Source: Virgibacillus_O sediminis (GTDB taxonomy: Bacteria; Bacillota; Bacilli; Bacillales; Amphibacillaceae). From it: a DNA stretch of 64,000 bases. The notes beneath the pieces were generated by a model. That model worked only from the letters and a program-made list of their open reading frames with translations. It searched no databases and was not told the origin of the DNA. Numbering within the stretch: the first letter of the stretch is position 1; every line of letters starts with the position of its first letter. Below, piece by piece: positions 16,638 to 25,087 of the stretch. The stretch is taken from assembly GCF_042643265.1 (NCBI RefSeq), contig NZ_JBHRRZ010000016.1, positions 62,001-126,000 on the forward strand. The letters run 5' to 3'. The position numbers were made by a program, and so were the translations under genes.

Positions 16638-17687
16638 ATGAGAGTAGCGGTTGAACAGCTGGTTTCGGGATGTGTAGTGAAAGAAGATGTGGAGGGAAAG
16701 TCAGGCAAGCCAATTATACCAAGAAACACCGTTTTAAATGATGAACTCATTGAGGTCCTCAGATCGTTCTTGATAGATATGGTAGAGGTCGGCTCCCTGC
16801 TTGCCGATGGAGGGAATTTCCACCCTCAAACTCAAGTGGGAGAAATGGTAAGTGAGGAGAAACTCCCTGTTGGAGAGGATTCTCTTTCCTTTCAAGATCA
16901 TTATCGCCTGGTAGCAGCAGGATGGCAAAAATTATTGGCAGAGTGGAAAAGCGGGGTGCCGATTGACATAGATTACATAGGGAAACTGGTATCTCCCCTG
17001 CTGCGAAGAACAGAAGGCATGAAGGGGCAAAGCGCCCTTTCTCACTTGGAATTGTGGGAAAATAAAAATCTTTCCTACTTCCATAGCGTATCACTCGCTG
17101 TATTGGCCTCCCTAGTTGCAAAGAATGCTGGCTTCCCTCAACAACATTGGATGCAGATCGGACTGGCTGGTTTCCTTGCAGAGTGTGGAAAGGCAAAGCT
17201 GCCAGCCGGCCATGACTTATCAAAAGCGCAGGAACTTCCGGTAATCTCCTATCGGATGCTGAGGGAAGATGATGCTATTGGCACAGACGTAAAACTGGCA
17301 GTCCTTCAATATCAGGAAAGAAATGATGGAACCGGTTATCCACTTGGTCTAACTGCGGAGAAAATCCATAAATATGCCAAAGTATTAGCTGTCTGTGATA
17401 TGTTTATATCCATGGTGCAGGAGAGAACGCCCATCTATCATGCAATGGAGTATATCGATCAGCATAAATACAGCCTTTTTGACTATCAGGCGGCAGAAGC
17501 TTTTATAGAAACAGTGCTTCCCTACTCAATAGGTTCACAGGTCCAACTGTCCGACGGCCGGAAAGGGACTATTGTATTCATAGACACGAACTCTTCTCTT
17601 AGGCCGGTGGTGCAGCTTTCTCCGGATAATATAATTAATCTGCAGGTATATACCTCGCTGCATATCGCAAAGACGTTGGACCTATAA
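16638..17687 (+). CDS. Degenerate HD-GYP domain protein
   Basis: The 349-residue protein has an N-terminal segment (about 1-60) like those preceding HD-GYP phosphodiesterase domains, then an HD-GYP-like domain (about 145-280). The GYP signature survives as DGTGYP (230-235) and the first His is present (His149). The metal-binding HD pair is replaced by Ala181-Glu182 (LAECGK), and the later HHE is replaced by QYQE (224-227). Cyclic di-GMP hydrolysis is therefore unlikely; a binding or scaffolding role is possible. There is a good GGAGGAAGAG ribosome site and no signal or membrane segment. It stands alone between gyrA and an ATP-grasp gene. Confidence 0.8.
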   Translation: MRVAVEQLVSGCVVKEDVEGKSGKPIIPRNTVLNDELIEVLRSFLIDMVEVGSLLADGGNFHPQTQVGEMVSEEKLPVGEDSLSFQDHYRLVAAGWQKLLAEWKSGVPIDIDYIGKLVSPLLRRTEGMKGQSALSHLELWENKNLSYFHSVSLAVLASLVAKNAGFPQQHWMQIGLAGFLAECGKAKLPAGHDLSKAQELPVISYRMLREDDAIGTDVKLAVLQYQERNDGTGYPLGLTAEKIHKYAKVLAVCDMFISMVQERTPIYHAMEYIDQHKYSLFDYQAAEAFIETVLPYSIGSQVQLSDGRKGTIVFIDTNSSLRPVVQLSPDNIINLQVYTSLHIAKTLDL

Positions 17688-17770
17688 CCTTCCGCTTCCA
17701 GTTAACAGGCCATAAATGATATAGTATATGGGTATACATTCATTTTTATAAGCAGTACAGGAGGAGCCAG

Positions 17771-18985
17771 ATGGAGAATTCACCCTTTATACCAGTAATT
17801 GTAGGAACAGATATCAACGCATATAATATGGCTGTTTCTTTTCACGAGAAGTATAGCATTAAACCTGTTTTAGTCGGAAGGCAGCAGATGGCTTTCACAG
17901 ATTTAAGTTCCATTATGGATAGAATAGAAATTCATCCGGACTTGGCGGAGGATGGAAGGTTTGCCGATGTGTTAAACCAGCTCGCCAGTAAGTTGGAAAA
18001 AGGAGAAAAAAAGCTCTTGCTGGTCGGCACAAATGATGTGTATGTACGCCTGATCATTGAAAATGAACAGGCATTGCGAGCAAATTATGAGTTCAGCTAT
18101 ATCTCTGAGCAGCTGTTGAACCAGCTGCAGAATAAATCGAATTTCTATAAGCTTTGTGACGAGCATGGTATTGATACACCTACCACTCATTTTTATGATT
18201 GTGCCCATGACGGAGAATTTGACAAGGATATGATGTATCCGGTAATCATCAAGCCCAGCAATGGTATTGAGTATTACAATAACAGCTTTGCAGGGCAGAA
18301 AAAGGTGTATAGGGTAGACAGCCGTGCTGAGGTACAGCAAGTGATCGATAAAATTAAGAATAGCGGCTATCGGGATGAATTGATTATCCAAGATTATATA
18401 CCGGGGGATGACACCTATATGTGGGATTCGGTAGTATATCTCAATTCACAAGGAAAAACACAGCTGGTTTCCTTTGGACAGGTGGTACTTCAGGAGCATA
18501 CACCAACCGCTATTGGGAATTACACAGCAGTCATTTCCCGATATAATAAAGAAATGATGGAGAAATTGCGCAAATTCCTCGAAGATGTAGGCTATGTCGG
18601 GTTTGCCAATTTCGATATGAAGTACGATGAAAGAGACGGCAAATTCAAAGTGTTCGAAGTGAACATCCGACAAGGGAGATCCAGCTACTATGTAAATGCG
18701 CTGGGTCATAATATGGCTGAGTATATCGTTGATGATGTACTCCACGACAAAGAAAAACCGCTGATTTTCCTCAATAAAGAGGTCTTGTTTACGGTCGTAC
18801 CCAAAGCAGTGCTGCGGAAATTCGTCGATAACAAGGATGTCAAAGCCGATGTCAGCCGCCTGTTAAAGCAAGGGCAATGGGTGAATCCGCTGTTCTATAA
18901 AAATGATAAAAATATGAAGCGGAAATTGTATTTGCTTGTCCGGCAGTTCAATTATTATCGTAAATACAAGAATAATCAGTGGTAA
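17771..18985 (+). CDS. ATP-grasp carboxylate-amine ligase resembling D-aspartate ligase (AslA type)
   Basis: The 404-residue enzyme has an N-terminal pre-ATP-grasp fold (FIPVIVGTDINAYNMAVSFHEKY), an ATP-grasp domain with YPVIIKPSNG and ELIIQDYIPGDD, and the metal-binding FEVNIRQGRSS. The N-terminus closely recalls the enterococcal D-aspartate ligase that adds D-Asp to the peptidoglycan precursor, so a role in building an interpeptide bridge is plausible. This is inference; other peptide-forming substrates are possible. The gene is monocistronic, with GGAGGAG upstream and a strong terminator after it, and is not part of the B. subtilis origin set. Confidence 0.7.
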   Translation: MENSPFIPVIVGTDINAYNMAVSFHEKYSIKPVLVGRQQMAFTDLSSIMDRIEIHPDLAEDGRFADVLNQLASKLEKGEKKLLLVGTNDVYVRLIIENEQALRANYEFSYISEQLLNQLQNKSNFYKLCDEHGIDTPTTHFYDCAHDGEFDKDMMYPVIIKPSNGIEYYNNSFAGQKKVYRVDSRAEVQQVIDKIKNSGYRDELIIQDYIPGDDTYMWDSVVYLNSQGKTQLVSFGQVVLQEHTPTAIGNYTAVISRYNKEMMEKLRKFLEDVGYVGFANFDMKYDERDGKFKVFEVNIRQGRSSYYVNALGHNMAEYIVDDVLHDKEKPLIFLNKEVLFTVVPKAVLRKFVDNKDVKADVSRLLKQGQWVNPLFYKNDKNMKRKLYLLVRQFNYYRKYKNNQW

Positions 18986-19007
18986 GCAGCAGGAACTTTA
19001 AAAGTAA

Positions 19008-19044
19008 AAGCTGCACTTCTTAACTGGGGAGTGCAGCTTATATT
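19008..19044. terminator. Terminator between the ATP-grasp gene and yaaC
   Basis: Perfect ten-base arms AAGCTGCACT and AGTGCAGCTT (19008-19017, 19030-19039) lie between two convergent genes and probably serve both. Confidence 0.85.
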
Positions 19045-19095
19045 AGGTTTTTGGACACTATAAATATAACAAAATCATGCTCAGCCCCACTTCTT

Positions 19096-20079
19096 CTAAT
19101 GAGACTCCCTCCGTGCAATCAGTTTCTCTTCAGGCTTCAGCATTAAGTAATCTCCACAGAGATGGAGCACTTTTCTAGAGGCGAAAGAGAGATAATGGCT
19201 GATAATGGAATAGTCCTCCCCATACTTTGTAGTAAACAATTCCCCCCAGTATTCGGTTTCGTATCTGCTGACCATGCTAAGGTTATAGAGCAACAAGTAA
19301 TGTATCAGTATTTCTGGCACTTTTATGAAATCATCCCTGTTGCATGGGAAGTATATTTTTTCCTTTTCCAAGTGAAAATAAAAAGGCCCAATCGAATGCA
19401 AAATAGGCATTTTCAATTTTACTGTCAAATGCTTCTTCGTCCTGCCGGTTGTGTGGAGAGGCAGGCCGGTTGCTTCCAGGCGGTGAACGAAGGACTTTTC
19501 TGTCAAGTGGTAGGCATCCAGCAGTTCTTGGGAGAAGTGCAGGGATTTAGAATAGAGATCACCGATTTCTACACATTTCCGAGATTCATCCCAGTCCAGG
19601 AAATCATTCATCTCCGGAATGAGTCCAAAAAGTGTTTTCATTTTCATCTTCTCAAAAGGAAGCCGGTTAAGCTGGAACAAGTGATCAAATGCATAACTGA
19701 ATAAACCATTCTGTTGTATTTTCACCTCATCGTCATAAAAGGTGTACTGTTTCTTTTTCCGTTTCCTAGAAGTCACTCCATGGGCGAGGATGGAGGTCGA
19801 TTCCGGATAGTCCGGACGAGTGGTCAGGAGACAGGCCTTCATCAAATGGGTCAGTCCGTAGAAGCAAAGAAGCGGCTTGATACGATCATCAACCCTTTCA
19901 GCTTCCTCCAGGAAGAGTTGGCCCTGGTCCAAGTAGTAGAGAAAACCTGCACTGTTCTCATAGCTTTTCCCCTCCCCTCTAGGATCGGGAAGGCTGCTGT
20001 AGCATTCCTTTAAATAAAGCTGGCTTGTCTGGAGGTTTTTCAGCCAGGTTAAATAGGATTTTATCCTTGTGGTATCCAT
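19096..20079 (-). CDS. yaaC: YaaC-like protein
   Basis: This 327-residue protein of unknown function is read on the minus strand between the gyrase region and guaB, exactly where B. subtilis has yaaC in the same orientation. It begins MDTTRIKSYLTWLKNLQTSQ and contains CFYGLTHLMKACLL and a LAHGVTSRKRKKK stretch typical of the YaaC family. There is no signal peptide and no recognised catalytic motif. The start ATG has GGGAGGC upstream. The name rests on synteny plus general resemblance. Confidence 0.85.
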   Translation of the reverse strand: MDTTRIKSYLTWLKNLQTSQLYLKECYSSLPDPRGEGKSYENSAGFLYYLDQGQLFLEEAERVDDRIKPLLCFYGLTHLMKACLLTTRPDYPESTSILAHGVTSRKRKKKQYTFYDDEVKIQQNGLFSYAFDHLFQLNRLPFEKMKMKTLFGLIPEMNDFLDWDESRKCVEIGDLYSKSLHFSQELLDAYHLTEKSFVHRLEATGLPLHTTGRTKKHLTVKLKMPILHSIGPFYFHLEKEKIYFPCNRDDFIKVPEILIHYLLLYNLSMVSRYETEYWGELFTTKYGEDYSIISHYLSFASRKVLHLCGDYLMLKPEEKLIARRESH

Positions 20080-20136
20080 GGTTGCCTCCCAATGAAACGT
20101 TGTAAAATTTAGAATCTATTTATTTTTACCATGTGG

Positions 20137-20165
20137 TTGAAAAAGAAAAATTGATGGCGTAAAGT
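20137..20165 (+). promoter_or_regulatory. Putative guaB promoter
   Basis: TTGAAA (20137-20142), a 17-base spacer and TAAAGT (20160-20165). A small perfect hairpin (20196-20211, TTCCAC/GTGGAA) follows in the leader. I see no purine riboswitch. Confidence 0.5.
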
Positions 20166-20239
20166 ATATAAAAATAAGTAGTATTCATGTAGCATTTCCA
20201 CATTGGTGGAATCCATACATATTCTGAAGGAGGATGAAC

Positions 20240-21712
20240 ATGCGTGAGGATAAATTTGCAAAAGAAGGTTTGACGTTTGATGATGTATTGCTGATGCCGG
20301 CAGAATCGGACATATTGCCAAAGGATGTCGAGTTGAGTACGGATTTATCGGAGAACCTGAAGCTCAAGTCCCCATTCATCAGTGCAGGAATGGACACTGT
20401 CACCGAAGCAGAGTTGGCGATAGCGATAGCGCGCCAGGGCGGACTGGGGATTATTCACAAAAATATGTCGATTGAAGAACAGGCAGATCAGGTGGATAAG
20501 GTAAAGCGCTCAGAAAGCGGAGTTATTACTGATCCATTTTTCCTCACACCGGAACACCAGGTTTATGATGCAGAGCATCTAATGGGCAAATTCCGCATTT
20601 CCGGTGTTCCTATTGTCAACTCCATTGAAGAGCAGCAGCTTGTCGGCATATTAACCAACCGCGACCTCCGGTTTATTCAGGATTATTCTATCCGAATCTC
20701 AGAGGTCATGACAAGCACGAACCTTGTTACAGCACCGGTCGGAACTACATTGGAAGAAGCAGAAAAGCTGCTGCATCAACATAAGATTGAAAAGCTGCCA
20801 CTGATTGACGAAGACGGCACCTTAAAGGGATTAATCACCATCAAGGATATTGAAAAAGTCATAGAATTCCCGAATGCTGCGAAAGATGCTCAAGGAAGGC
20901 TCGTTGCCGGAGCGGCTGTCGGTGTTACAGGAGATGCGATGACAAGGATTGACAAGCTGGTACAAGCTGGTGTTGATGTGATTGTCATTGACACAGCACA
21001 TGGGCATTCCAAGGGAGTTATTGAACAGGTAAAGGAAGTCCGCAAGGCTTATCCCGACCTGGACATCATTGCTGGGAACGTAGCTACAGCAGAAGGGACG
21101 AGAGCATTGATCGAGGCAGGAGCAACCATTGTCAAAGTGGGCATTGGGCCTGGATCGATTTGTACGACACGTGTAGTCGCAGGTGTAGGTGTTCCCCAGA
21201 TTACCGCCGTATATGATTGTGCTGCGGAAGCATCGAAGTATGATGTACCTGTCATAGCTGACGGGGGGATCAAGTACTCTGGGGATATTGTAAAGGCCCT
21301 TGCAGCTGGCGCACATGCCGTGATGCTTGGAAGCATGTTTGCCGGAGTTGCTGAGAGCCCTGGAGAAACAGAGATTTATCAAGGGCGGCAATTTAAAGTT
21401 TATCGTGGAATGGGATCTGTAGGGGCCATGAAGTCAGGGTCCAAGGACCGTTACTTCCAGGCAGATTCGGACAATAAAAAGTTGGTCCCAGAGGGGATTG
21501 AAGGAAGGGTCGCTTATAAAGGGCCGCTTGCTGACACCGTTCATCAGCTAATGGGCGGCTTGCGATCCGGAATGGGATATTGCGGAACAGCAACTATCAC
21601 AGAGTTGCGCAGAGATGCACGGTTTATCCGCATCACCAATGCCGGCCTTCGTGAGAGCCATCCACATGATGTGCAGATCACTAAAGAAGCACCGAATTAT
21701 TCTTTGAACTAG
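20240..21712 (+). CDS. guaB: Inosine-5'-monophosphate dehydrogenase
   Basis: From ATG 20240 the protein has 490 residues (MREDKFAKEGLTFDDVLLMPAES). A start six bases earlier would overlap the AAGGAGG site. The TIM-barrel catalytic domain is interrupted by two CBS domains (about 95-210). The loop GPGSICTTR carries the catalytic Cys, and the GMGS flap motif follows. IMPDH converts IMP to XMP with NAD+, the committed step to GMP. It has its own promoter and a terminator. Confidence 0.98.
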   Translation: MREDKFAKEGLTFDDVLLMPAESDILPKDVELSTDLSENLKLKSPFISAGMDTVTEAELAIAIARQGGLGIIHKNMSIEEQADQVDKVKRSESGVITDPFFLTPEHQVYDAEHLMGKFRISGVPIVNSIEEQQLVGILTNRDLRFIQDYSIRISEVMTSTNLVTAPVGTTLEEAEKLLHQHKIEKLPLIDEDGTLKGLITIKDIEKVIEFPNAAKDAQGRLVAGAAVGVTGDAMTRIDKLVQAGVDVIVIDTAHGHSKGVIEQVKEVRKAYPDLDIIAGNVATAEGTRALIEAGATIVKVGIGPGSICTTRVVAGVGVPQITAVYDCAAEASKYDVPVIADGGIKYSGDIVKALAAGAHAVMLGSMFAGVAESPGETEIYQGRQFKVYRGMGSVGAMKSGSKDRYFQADSDNKKLVPEGIEGRVAYKGPLADTVHQLMGGLRSGMGYCGTATITELRRDARFIRITNAGLRESHPHDVQITKEAPNYSLN

Positions 21713-21725
21713 TCTAAGGTTAGAG

Positions 21726-21766
21726 CCGGGGAACAGAGGAATAGGATTCTTCTGTTCCCCGGATTT
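21726..21766 (+). terminator. Terminator after guaB
   Basis: Twelve-base arms CCGGGGAACAGA and TCTGTTCCCCGG (21726-21737, 21751-21762) form a perfect stem. The following T tract is short, so strength is uncertain. Confidence 0.75.
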
Positions 21767-21872
21767 GTAATTCAGCACAACCTGCTGTTAACCACGTTTT
21801 CTAATCTTTTTTTCTATGATAGAATAAGAGAGGGCATACATATGCCTTTAAACTACAGTGGAGGTACAGAAG

Positions 21873-23210
21873 TTGAGGTATAAAGGTAAAAGAAGTCTTA
21901 TGGTTTTAATGGCTGCACTAGTAATGGCCCTAGCTGCCGTTGGACAGCCACTTGCGGCTCAAGCGCAGGACGAGCTGGATCTTGACGCCGAGTCGGCAAT
22001 ACTGGTCGACGCTGACACGGGTAAAGTGCTATATGCGAAGGAGCCTGATCAGGCCCTGCCGCCTGCTAGCATGACCAAAATGATGACAGAATATTTGGTT
22101 TTGGAAGCTATTGAGGAAGGTCAAATCAGTTGGGATACCACCACACAGATCAGTGATTATCCATACAGCATATCTGCAAATACTCTATTCTCCGGAGTAG
22201 GGCTTACTCAGGGGAAGGATTACACGGTCCGTGAATTGTATGAAGCGATGGCTGTCAACTCGGACAATGCTACAACCATTGCCTTGGCTGAGCTCATTGC
22301 CGGCTCCGAAACAGAGTTTGTAGAAATGATGAACGCGAAAGCAGAGGAAATGGGCCTCTCGGAATATAAATTCGTCAATTCCACTGGATTGGATAATGAA
22401 TCACTAGGGGAGAACCGGCCGGAAGGTACAGACCCCAATGGCACGAATCTTCTCTCCGCACGGTCTTCAGCCTACTTGGCTTATCATCTGATCAATGACT
22501 ATCCGGTGGCTTTGGAGTTCTCCAGTATGCCTCAAATAGAATTTGAGGGCTACACCATTGATAACTGGAATTGGATGCTCGATCACGAGGGAGTCTCCCT
22601 TCAGCAATTCTATTATGAAGGAGTCGATGGACTAAAAACTGGCAATACAGAGCTTGCCGGCTACACATTTACCGGTACAGCTGAACAAAATGGCCAAAGG
22701 CTCATATCAGTTGTCATGAAGACGAACAGCAGAGAAGAAAGATTTGAAGAAACAGCAGTGCTGCTTGATTATGGGTTTAATCAATTTGAGCAGCAGGAAT
22801 TGGCACCAGCTGGTTATCAAAAGGAAGGACAATCCACCCTTCCAGTCGATAAAGGAAAAGAAAATGAAGTAAATATCTCTACCGCTGAAGCGGTAAATAT
22901 CCCTATGAAAGAGGGAGAAGAAGACCTTTATCAAATCACCTATCATCTGGATGAAGAGAAGTTGAATGAGAATGGTGAATTGGTTGCACCAGTGGAAGAA
23001 GGGGAAGTAATCGGGACAGCTGAAGTAGTTTATGAAGGGGAAGATGATTATGGCTATATTTTCCCTGATCATGCAGGCACTGTGAACCTCGTTACCAATG
23101 AAGCCGTCGAGAAAGACAACTGGTTTATGCTGACACTTGGAGCAGTCGGCGACTTCTTCGGCAGCCTCTTTGGATCTGCTGTTGATTGGATCAAAGGATT
23201 TTTCCAGTAG
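21873..23210 (+). CDS. dacA: D-alanyl-D-alanine carboxypeptidase DacA (PBP5)
   Basis: Translation most likely begins at TTG 21873, eight bases after TGGAGG, giving 445 residues; an upstream GTG is part of the ribosome site. A signal peptide is cut near AQA-QD (about 31/32). The penicillin-binding motifs are SMTK (66-69), SDN and KTG. The C-terminus GSLFGSAVDWIKGFF is the amphipathic membrane anchor of low-molecular-mass PBPs. The enzyme trims the terminal D-Ala of peptidoglycan stem peptides at the outer membrane face. The gene precedes pdxST as in B. subtilis. Confidence 0.96.
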   Translation: MRYKGKRSLMVLMAALVMALAAVGQPLAAQAQDELDLDAESAILVDADTGKVLYAKEPDQALPPASMTKMMTEYLVLEAIEEGQISWDTTTQISDYPYSISANTLFSGVGLTQGKDYTVRELYEAMAVNSDNATTIALAELIAGSETEFVEMMNAKAEEMGLSEYKFVNSTGLDNESLGENRPEGTDPNGTNLLSARSSAYLAYHLINDYPVALEFSSMPQIEFEGYTIDNWNWMLDHEGVSLQQFYYEGVDGLKTGNTELAGYTFTGTAEQNGQRLISVVMKTNSREERFEETAVLLDYGFNQFEQQELAPAGYQKEGQSTLPVDKGKENEVNISTAEAVNIPMKEGEEDLYQITYHLDEEKLNENGELVAPVEEGEVIGTAEVVYEGEDDYGYIFPDHAGTVNLVTNEAVEKDNWFMLTLGAVGDFFGSLFGSAVDWIKGFFQ

Positions 23211-23270
23211 TTTTATATAGATAGATTATAAGTTTGTAAGTAATAACAAAAAAATACAGGGGGAACTATC

Positions 23271-24155
23271 ATGACTAATACAGGTACAGATCGAGTAAAA
23301 CGTGGAATGGCTGAAATGCAGAAAGGCGGCGTCATCATGGACGTGGTCAATGCCGAACAGGCAAAAATTGCTGAGGAAGCTGGGGCAGTTGCCGTAATGG
23401 CATTGGAAAGGGTACCTTCTGATATCCGTGCTGCTGGCGGGGTCGCAAGAATGGCAGACCCAACCGTAACGGAAGAAGTCTTAAATGCGGTGTCCATTCC
23501 GGTTATGGCAAAAGCCAGAATCGGTCATGTCGTAGAGGCGAGAGTCCTTGAAGCAATGGGCGTAGACTATATTGATGAAAGTGAAGTACTCACTCCTGCA
23601 GATGATGTCTATCATTTGGATAAATCCAATTACACCGTGCCATTTGTCTGTGGCTGCAGGAATTTAGGAGAAGCTACACGCCGAATTGGTGAAGGTGCTT
23701 CCATGCTCCGAACCAAAGGCGAGCCTGGAACAGGAAATATCGTAGAAGCTGTTCGCCATATGCGTCAAGTCCAGTCGGAAATCCGTAAACTGTCCTCCAT
23801 GTCCAAGGATGAAGTGATGACTTATGCGAAGGAAATTGGGGCACCATTTGAACTGCTGTTGCAAATTCGGGAAGAAGGACGCCTTCCTGTTGTCAACTTT
23901 GCTGCCGGAGGTGTCGCCACCCCAGCAGATGCGGCCTTGATGATGGAATTAGGAGCAGACGGAGTGTTTGTAGGTTCAGGGATCTTCAAATCAGCCAACC
24001 CTGCAAAATTTGCAAAGGCTATTGTGGAAGCAACTACCCATTACCAGGATTATTCACTGATTGCCGAGCTGTCCAAGGACCTTGGCACAGCTATGAAAGG
24101 CCTGGAAATGAGTACGATTGCCGCTAGTGACCGCATGCAGGACCGCAGTGAATAG
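23271..24155 (+). CDS. pdxS: Pyridoxal 5'-phosphate synthase subunit PdxS
   Basis: The 294-residue (beta/alpha)8 subunit makes pyridoxal phosphate from ribose 5-phosphate, glyceraldehyde 3-phosphate and ammonia delivered by PdxT. The N-terminal MQKGGVIMDVVNAEQAKIAE and internal GGVATPADAALMMELGADGVFVGSG regions are highly conserved. It starts at ATG 23271 with GGGGGAACT upstream and is followed after 15 bases by pdxT. Confidence 0.98.
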   Translation: MTNTGTDRVKRGMAEMQKGGVIMDVVNAEQAKIAEEAGAVAVMALERVPSDIRAAGGVARMADPTVTEEVLNAVSIPVMAKARIGHVVEARVLEAMGVDYIDESEVLTPADDVYHLDKSNYTVPFVCGCRNLGEATRRIGEGASMLRTKGEPGTGNIVEAVRHMRQVQSEIRKLSSMSKDEVMTYAKEIGAPFELLLQIREEGRLPVVNFAAGGVATPADAALMMELGADGVFVGSGIFKSANPAKFAKAIVEATTHYQDYSLIAELSKDLGTAMKGLEMSTIAASDRMQDRSE

Positions 24156-24170
24156 AAAGAAGGTGTCAAG

Positions 24171-24764
24171 ATGACTGCTACAATTGGTGTACTGGCTCTC
24201 CAAGGAGCTGTCAGAGAACATATACGCGCGGTAGAAGAATCGGGAGCCCGGGCTGTCGAAGTGAAGCGGAAAGAACAATTGGCCGAAATTGACGGTTTGA
24301 TTCTCCCGGGTGGTGAAAGTACCACAATGCGTCGTCTGATAGACAGTTATGGATTTTTTGAAGCCATCAAGGAATTTGGCCAACAGGGTAAACCTGTATT
24401 TGGTACATGTGCCGGGCTTATTCTTATGGCCTCTGGTATTGAAGGGCAGGAAAATGCCCATCTCGGCCTTATCGATATGAAAGTTGCCAGGAATGCATTC
24501 GGCCGTCAGGTTGCAAGCTTTGAAGCCGGGCTGGATATCGAGCATGTAGGAGAGAATTTTAACGCCGTCTTTATCCGTGCACCATATATTACGGAAGCAG
24601 GACCTCAAGTAGAGGTGCTGGCAACTTACAAGGATCGGATTGTAGCTGCAAAGCAGGGGCAATATATATGTACAGCCTTCCATCCGGAATTGACGGATGA
24701 TAACAGGGTGATTGCCTATTTTGTTTCTATGGTGGAAGAGTCCCTGCAAACAGTTGCATCCTAA
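24171..24764 (+). CDS. pdxT: Pyridoxal 5'-phosphate synthase glutaminase subunit PdxT
   Basis: The 197-residue class I glutamine amidotransferase has its catalytic Cys in FGTCAGLIL and the His/Glu of the triad in AFHPELT near the C-terminus. LPGGESTTMRRL is the PdxT-specific region. It supplies ammonia to PdxS in the 24-subunit PLP synthase. The end of the gene overlaps the -35 element of the serS leader promoter. Confidence 0.98.
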   Translation: MTATIGVLALQGAVREHIRAVEESGARAVEVKRKEQLAEIDGLILPGGESTTMRRLIDSYGFFEAIKEFGQQGKPVFGTCAGLILMASGIEGQENAHLGLIDMKVARNAFGRQVASFEAGLDIEHVGENFNAVFIRAPYITEAGPQVEVLATYKDRIVAAKQGQYICTAFHPELTDDNRVIAYFVSMVEESLQTVAS

Positions 24765-24782
24765 AAAAAAATCAGCTATGAT
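24754..24782 (+). promoter_or_regulatory. Putative promoter of the serS T-box leader
   Basis: TTGCAT (24754-24759), a 17-base spacer and TATGAT (24777-24782), starting inside the last codons of pdxT. Confidence 0.6.
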
Positions 24783-24788
24783 ATAAAA

Positions 24789-25046
24789 TAATTGAATGCA
24801 AACAGTAATGATAGGAATCAGTAATAGCAGTTCCATCCATAAGAGAGTCGATGGCTGGTGGGAATCGACGGTTGGCTGCTGTGAATCCATCCTTGAACTG
24901 GTTTACTGAAAGGCACCTGAAAGTAGGTAAACCCGGTTACGCACCGTTAATAGCCGTAAGCCGGAAGAGTAGTTTAAACTCTCTTCAACAAGGGTGGCAA
25001 CGCGGGAAACAGCCTCTCGTCCCTATTTCAGGGACGGGAGTTTTTT
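24789..25046 (+). promoter_or_regulatory. T-box riboswitch controlling serS (serine)
   Basis: The leader has a long stem I, a candidate specifier UCC (24886-24888, in GAATCC) that would pair with tRNA-Ser(GGA), and a T-box sequence AGGGTGGCAACGCGGG (24991-25006). An intrinsic terminator (25014-25040 plus a T run) follows. Uncharged tRNA-Ser should stabilise the antiterminator and raise serS expression. The T box reads GGCAAC where the consensus has GGNACC. Confidence 0.88.
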
Positions 25047-25087
25047 CTTGTCAAATTGGCATAGTAAATTAATAAGGAGGAATATGT

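Noticed and set aside
20080..20239. Purine riboswitch before guaB
   Set aside because: The leader is short and has only a six-base-pair hairpin; no conserved purine aptamer core is visible.
24851..25072. 73-codon open frame in the serS leader
   Set aside because: It lies wholly within the T-box structure and lacks a ribosome site.
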